Positions 59,092 through 64,000 of a DNA stretch of 64,000 bases are shown here, piece by piece. Numbering within the stretch: position 1 is the stretch's first letter; every line of letters begins with the position of its first letter. The stretch spans positions 378,501-442,500 of the forward strand of contig JAMPIV010008058.1 in the NCBI GenBank assembly GCA_024509875.1. Direction: 5' to 3'. Below the pieces are notes generated by a model that worked only from the letters and a program-made list of their open reading frames with translations, did not search any database and was not told the DNA's origin. The position numbers were made by a program, and so were the translations under genes. The stretch comes from Oreohelix idahoensis. Lineage: Eukaryota > Mollusca > Gastropoda > Stylommatophora > Oreohelicidae.

Positions 59092-59256
59092 TATAAATGG
59101 ATTGATTTGCCGTTGCCCTAAAGACGCCATTAGGCGTGATGGGAAACAATGGCAAAGAAAACCTATCTGCTGTTGCCCTAAGACGCCACTAGGCGTAATG
59201 GCCACTGACTGCTTTGACGGTCGGTGGCTAAGGACGGAAAAAGACGAAGACGAAGA
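59092..59256 (+). mobile_element. LINE family D, 165-bp 3' fragment with TSD
   Basis: Matches the 3' end of the LINE at 21385-21450 (CACTGACTGCTTTGACGGTC) and ends in a GAC/GAAG tail. A second partial copy of the first ~35 bp (59111-59142) precedes it. Flanked by a 15-bp direct repeat ATATATTACTTAATA at 59077-59091 and 59257-59271. Confidence 0.88.
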
Positions 59257-59782
59257 ATATATTACTTAATACATTTTCACATTACAGTGTATTAACATGA
59301 TCAGTCATCCCATCAGACTACATTCATACAGATAATCATAACTATTTTGACATAATGTCACAGTCACTCATTATGAATTGATTTGTCTGCCTCATATAAT
59401 CTATTATGTCTTTGATTGCTAATTATGCATGTCATTGATAAATAGGGAGACTTTCATGACTGACATGACATAAGATGGTTGTTGAAATGAGCGTATGAGT
59501 GCCTTCACTGACACATATTGACATTTTTTTTCGCACTGCCCTATTATTAATATGGTGACCTCACAGTAGTGTCAAAAGAGATGTCTCTGAAATAGATAAT
59601 GGGTTTAGTGATCTCATTAATGGATTCCACACCTTGTGTGTCTAATTGTCGATTGTGGAGCACGCATCTAGGTGCTATATCAATGGGGACAGTTGTGGGA
59701 GATTCATGTGTCACCTGGTTACTCCAGTGATTTTATAGATTTGCAATGAAAATAATGAAAAGTTCCTTTTCATTATTTTACT

Positions 59783-59797
59783 GCAGGGGGGAGTAAA
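59783..59797 (+). promoter_or_regulatory. Gmr1-A polypurine tract
   Basis: GCAGGGGGGAGTAAA directly abuts the TG of the 3' LTR, the expected site of the plus-strand primer. Confidence 0.88.
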
Positions 59798-60495
59798 TGT
59801 TATGTCTAAATATCATAACATTGGTGGTCTACGATCACTTCCTGGTTTGTTGTTTACAGACGGTTGTCATGAGTTTCCGGAAGTGACGTCTTGACTTCTG
59901 CTCAAGAATAGTGGCAGACGTGAGCTTGTTAATCTGGAACACGAAGGCGTCTCTGCATTTCATTCCGCTTGTGTCTTTTGACCAGTATCCATGGCGAGTG
60001 TCCGTTGGGACTAGATTTCAGAGTATGTCCTTCGTTTGAGGAATATGTTTACCACACTTGCAAGATGTATATTGCCATCACTGCCTTATGCATGCAGTAC
60101 TTGTACAATGTCAGTTTAGTTTAAGCAGTGTGTGTGGAATTCTTGTGCACGTAAGTTTGACAGGACAGTAGAGACATGTGCCTAGAAAGCTTCGATGTCG
60201 AATCCTACTCAATATGGAGTATGTGTGAATAAACGTGTGAACTGTAAAAAACAGTTAGGCCTTATTGACTGAGTACCTGCGGTGCGGGCCAGGGAGTATT
60301 GAATGATTGGACTTATTTAATATTTCATAACTACTACAATGGAATCTATGAGGATTACCCTGGAAGGGAACTCAGCAGGCCAAGATTTATAATAAAGAGT
60401 GTCCAAGCATTGAGCCTAATGCACTTAGAGTACAGGACGTCTGGTGGACTGTTCCTGAGAAATGTAAATAATATATAAATTATTTCCCCGCATCA
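59798..60495 (+). repeat. Gmr1-A 3' LTR (intact, 698 bp)
   Basis: TGTTATGTC...CCCGCATCA, with an AATAAA at 60228-60233. It preserves the sequence GTGCACGTAAGTTTGACAGG (60145-60164), the uninterrupted version of the site where the Polinton sits in the 5' LTR. Followed by CTCGC (60496-60500). Confidence 0.96.
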
Positions 60496-60500
60496 CTCGC

Positions 60501-63442
60501 GTACCTGCGACTTCACTCTCTACCTCACGCTTCTGGACTGTCTGCTGAGAAAGCGTGATTCACTAGATTATCCTTCACCTGTCATGCGCAACATTGTTCG
60601 CGCATCTCCTTTTTGTACCCTATCTGAACCTTCCCATTCATACTTCTCCTTATTCATTCCCTTTGACTGTACATCGTTCCCTAACTGCCACACACACAAT
60701 CGCTCAATGTCACTGGAGTAGTGGTCCACAAGTGGCCAAACTCAAGAGTATCTAACATGGGTCTTCAAAAGTGTCTACCTTCGCACAAGATTACTCTTGG
60801 CAGAATTGTAGATAGAAGGATAATGACGCTTCTATCTCAAGGTATTTTTCACAAGATAATTCAGAAGTCAAGGACAATGCTGCATAGGGCAGAGCACTAT
60901 TAACTTAATCTGATCCGGCACCTTTTGTGAAGTTTTAAGCAATGGTTTGGCTTGTTTGAGCCCCCAGCTGGTTTAATCCAGCAACACTTCTTTTATAGTT
61001 AATTTTGTCTCTACGGCTGCTAAAAAATGTAATGAATAACTCTTGTTGCATTACCCACACCTGCTCCAATGAAGCAGGCATGGTCAGTAATGGATTAAAC
61101 AACATGCAGATACTACTACGTACCCTGCACAGAAAGCTCTATATCAGCGGTTTCCAACCTTTTTTCACTTGCGTACCCCTGTCACATAGAGATTTATGAT
61201 CAATAAATTTTCTATATTCTTTTCTTTCTCTACCCGTGTCTTCTACTTTATTATCATTCTTTTATCTTTTTCGTGTTTTTCGCATTTGTTCGTTTGCGAC
61301 TATATACATTACTATTTTCCCATTCACACTTTCGTCTGTTGCTTTTCCCATTTAGAAACGCACTAGTGATGTTATTATTTAACGTGTCAGTCGCTGCAGT
61401 CAGACGAGAGGTGTGATTATGTTTCATACTCAGACATAGGAGCAGACTTTCGGCTAGCATTTTCACCTGACACGAGCGCTTCTTCGGCGTGAGGTGTGAA
61501 AACTGCCTTCTGTACGGGTCGTAAATGAGACATTTGTCTGGTATTTTCCACTGACACGTAGCTTCTCGGTTAACTTTCCCAGCGATGGGTGTGATATGAA
61601 ACTCACGCATTCGCTCAGAAGGGCCATTTTCTTGGCGTGAGGGTGTCAAGATGCACTGTCAGATTATGGCAGTCTCCGGGAGTTATGGGAGGTGTTAGGA
61701 AAGACGAGAAGGGGAGACTATTTCGTACTCTCAAAATAACGTGGGACCTCTTTGTCCGTTTCGTAGATATAATCAGAGTTTAAACCTGAGTCACTCATTC
61801 ACTCAGTAATTCGCAGTTAAGACTTGAACAACCTACGTTCGATTCCTAAGAATCTCTGTTAATAGAGATGGCATTTAGTTTGGTCGGAGTGGTTTAAGTT
61901 CTTAGTATTTCTGTGTTGAGGTAAATATTAGATATTTAGTATTTTGTGAGTGTTTAAAGTGTTAAATCGCTTATTTCATTTTTCTAATTAGATTTGTGCG
62001 CAGAAGAATTTATAAGTCGGTTATATTCTCTAGTAACGTGGTTCAGTGGAAAGCAGAAAATTATATTTCTAGCTTAAAATCATGCAGCTATAAATAAATT
62101 TAATTTAACTGCTAACTAATCAGTCGAGATTATTTTTGAACTAACTTATAACTGTTATTCATTGAGTATTGACGAAATACGTATGTATTTCTAATTCATG
62201 ATGACTGATTTTATGAATATACCTTATTTCACGGGAAGTTTTAAATGATAAGTCAAGCTCTACGCTTGCAGTTTAAAATGTAAGTTATAACGAGTACATA
62301 GTATGTATAAGTATTTTATATGTGGTTTTTCTTCCCCATTCAGTGAAAACTGGGGTTAACCCAACTTTGCCGGCGTTTAGTACAGAGATATATGTGTGAA
62401 GAAAGAAAAACATTTTATATCTTTAACCACGTGGGTTTTCAAGTAACACCTGTCTGACAGTGCTTGTGCCTTCAGAGATAGACAGAATACCAATCCCACT
62501 AACGGTTTTTTAAAGACTAAATGCTTATACTGGGCCTGCGAGCCAGATCATATTTCTTCACCAAACTCTAATGTACATGAAGCCTTGTGTCGAGAATAAT
62601 TACAGAAAAACATTAACTTTCCCGACATTTTTGGCCAAGTGTGTGGTGAACCAAGATTATTTCTTGAGAGAAGTTGTCCACCGGTCATCTTCCTAATTAA
62701 GGGAAACCTCGTGTTGCTGACACTGTGTACCGCTTAAACCTAACTCTTACTATGTGACTAAGTGACACTAACTTAAATCTGTAAAGAACCAAACGATCGC
62801 ATGAAGAGGACGCTCCCCGGACGCGTTGAATGAAACCAATATCTGCAGAGCTGGGTATCCGCTTAATCAAAAGATAGACAGATTAAACGAAGTGTACACT
62901 AAGGTGCGCCAGACGGCGAACAACAGCACGATTGTGTGAGTCAGGGCCCTGATGAAAGAGCCGAGTGAAAGTAGACTGAGTGATGTTCTTTGTTTGATTC
63001 ACCCACTTTGTAATTCTTTATGCAAGTTTTTTGTTGCTAACAATATTTTTCCTTAGGATAGATCATACTCACATCCAAGTCTGTTCATATCTTTTAAACG
63101 GGAAAATATTAGACTCAACCATATGTATCAGTGACTCTTTGGGGCTATCACTGTTTTCCTAACGGGACTGTGGGCTAAACATCGAGGGAACGGATTAATA
63201 CCAACGGGTCTATCATTCGTGTAGCAATCCATGGACCTTTTTAACTATGTGTATATGCTTTGATGTAATTTTGAATGTTGTGATGAAATTTTAGATGATA
63301 ATTAAAATTTCTCTTAAACTCAAACAACGTGTTGGTCAGCTCGTTCCAACTTTATCTATATAATACTTGTTATAGTTTTCCCACGTATGTGCGTCAAACT
63401 GTCGTCACTTGTGTGTGTATATGTGAGTGGTAATCATAGCAT

Positions 63443-63444
<2 letters not shown>
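60501..63444. other. Right flank of the nested complex, no gene recognised
   Basis: 2.9 kb of AT-rich sequence. Short frames at 60721-60903, 61005-61199 and 61254-61649 show no family motif. No RNA gene or element boundary found. Confidence 0.4.
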
Positions 63445-63529
<85 letters not shown>

Positions 63530-63541
63530 TGTGTGTGTGTT
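63445..63541. repeat. (AT)n(GT)n compound microsatellite
   Basis: AT repeats 63445-63498 followed by GT repeats to 63541 with one ATG interruption. Tyr-Ile and Thr-His frames on it are artefacts. Confidence 0.97.
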
Positions 63542-63841
63542 TAGACTGTCCGTCTCCTCTAAATCTGTCGTAGAAGATAGGCTGAAAGAGAGACGATTTC
63601 TCCATTTTTCAGAGACAGCCTCTATCACAGTCTACCATCTCGCTCGTGGGAATCTGTTCCTATTATTATCTCTCACTGCACCATCACTTATTCTAAATCT
63701 ATTCAGAAGGGACCAACCCAAGTCTTAACCCCCTATCAAAAATCTACGACAAATGGGGTCTGCTCTATCGGGATTTTGAACTATATTTTCTTTATTCTGA
63801 TATAGAGTAAGAGTGTGATGTCTTGTGAGTTGTTATATCTC

Positions 63842-64000
63842 CACAAACTTTGTCAACGATTCAAAAGTGTTGTGATCCAGTGGATCCCATCTCATTGTAA
63901 CATCACCGGCAATGAAGAGGCTGACAGAATGGCAAAAGAAGGTTCACATCTACCTCAGCCTGATGCAAGCATAACTTTTGAGGAGGCAAAGAATGATGCT
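63842..64000 (+). pseudogene. LINE family B RNase H fragment (runs off window)
   Basis: Open frame to the window end encoding HKLCQRFKSVVIQWIPSHC and GNEEADRMAKEG, the end of the RNase H domain. It matches LINE family B (about 16940-17090, opposite strand) almost base for base; the match begins abruptly at 63842, so this copy is 5'-truncated. It continues beyond 64000. Confidence 0.93.

Larger units (their letters stand above)
58348..59797 (+). other. Gmr1-A 3' untranslated region
   Basis: 1.45 kb without a gene between pol and the 3' LTR. It contains the 165-bp LINE family D insertion (59092-59256). It ends in the polypurine tract GCAGGGGGGAGTAAA (59783-59797) immediately before the LTR. 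Confidence 0.75.
26579..60495 (+). mobile_element. Gmr1-A: Gmr1-like LTR retrotransposon split by a Polinton
   Basis: An LTR element whose 5' LTR (26579-26934 plus 52035-52373) contains the Polinton and whose 3' LTR is 59798-60495 (698 bp). LTR ends are TGTTAT...CATCA. A 5-bp direct repeat CTCGC flanks the whole (26574-26578 and 60496-60500). Without the 25.1-kb insert the element is about 8.8 kb. Internal order is gag, protease, integrase, RT, RNase H, with integrase upstream of RT; this is the known arrangement of Gmr1-type Ty3/gypsy elements (first described from deuterostomes). Several frameshifts and stops make it defective. Confidence 0.93.

Overview
This is a metazoan genomic window made almost entirely of transposable elements at different stages of decay. 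I see no intact host gene, no rRNA or tRNA gene, and no prokaryotic operon structure. Evidence for an animal genome: several LINE families, a mariner transposon, a MITE, a tRNA-like SINE tail, two Ty3/gypsy-type LTR retrotransposons with the Gmr1 domain order, a Maverick/Polinton, and long AT, GA and GT microsatellites. A mollusc or another marine invertebrate fits this repeat mix, but the sequence alone does not fix the species.

Layout. 1-7.4 kb: a LINE (family A, cut by the window edge), a LINE family C remnant, a 507-bp MITE, CAA and GAAA simple repeats, and a hairpin of two opposed SINE tails. 7.4-11 kb: no recognised content. 11-16.6 kb: a 3.16-kb family A LINE with an 18-bp target duplication, inserted into an older RNase H-type LINE, with further LINE fragments around it. 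16.6-19.3 kb: a minus-strand RT plus RNase H LINE (family B) next to a 19-bp minisatellite. 19.6-21.9 kb: more minus-strand LINE fragments. 24.2-25.5 kb: a dead mariner. 26.6-60.5 kb: one nested complex. 60.5-64 kb: unrecognised sequence, a microsatellite, and a fragment of LINE family B.

The nested complex has three layers. The outermost is a Gmr1-like LTR retrotransposon (Gmr1-A, 26579-60495) with 698-bp LTRs and a perfect 5-bp target duplication, CTCGC. Its 5' LTR is split by a Polinton (26935-52034) with ~2-kb terminal inverted repeats. The Polinton carries protein-primed DNA polymerase B, a C2H2 zinc-finger protein, a packaging ATPase, an integrase with a chromodomain, penton-like and major capsid proteins, and an adenain-like protease. 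A second Gmr1-like element (Gmr1-B, 37495-47003, minus strand) with ~2.4-kb LTRs and target duplication GTTAC is inserted in the Polinton, between the integrase and capsid genes. The order of events is therefore Gmr1-A, then Polinton, then Gmr1-B.

In the Polinton, polB and the zinc-finger gene run leftward, while ATPase, integrase, capsid and protease genes run rightward from a 2.2-kb repeat-rich divergent intergenic region. PolB would replicate the element, integrase would insert it, and ATPase, capsid proteins and protease would form and mature a virion. Several genes carry a frameshift or stop, so this copy is defective, although capsid, zinc-finger and protease frames remain open. Its inverted repeats have taken in the 3' end of polB, so a second polB C-terminal fragment lies next to the protease gene.
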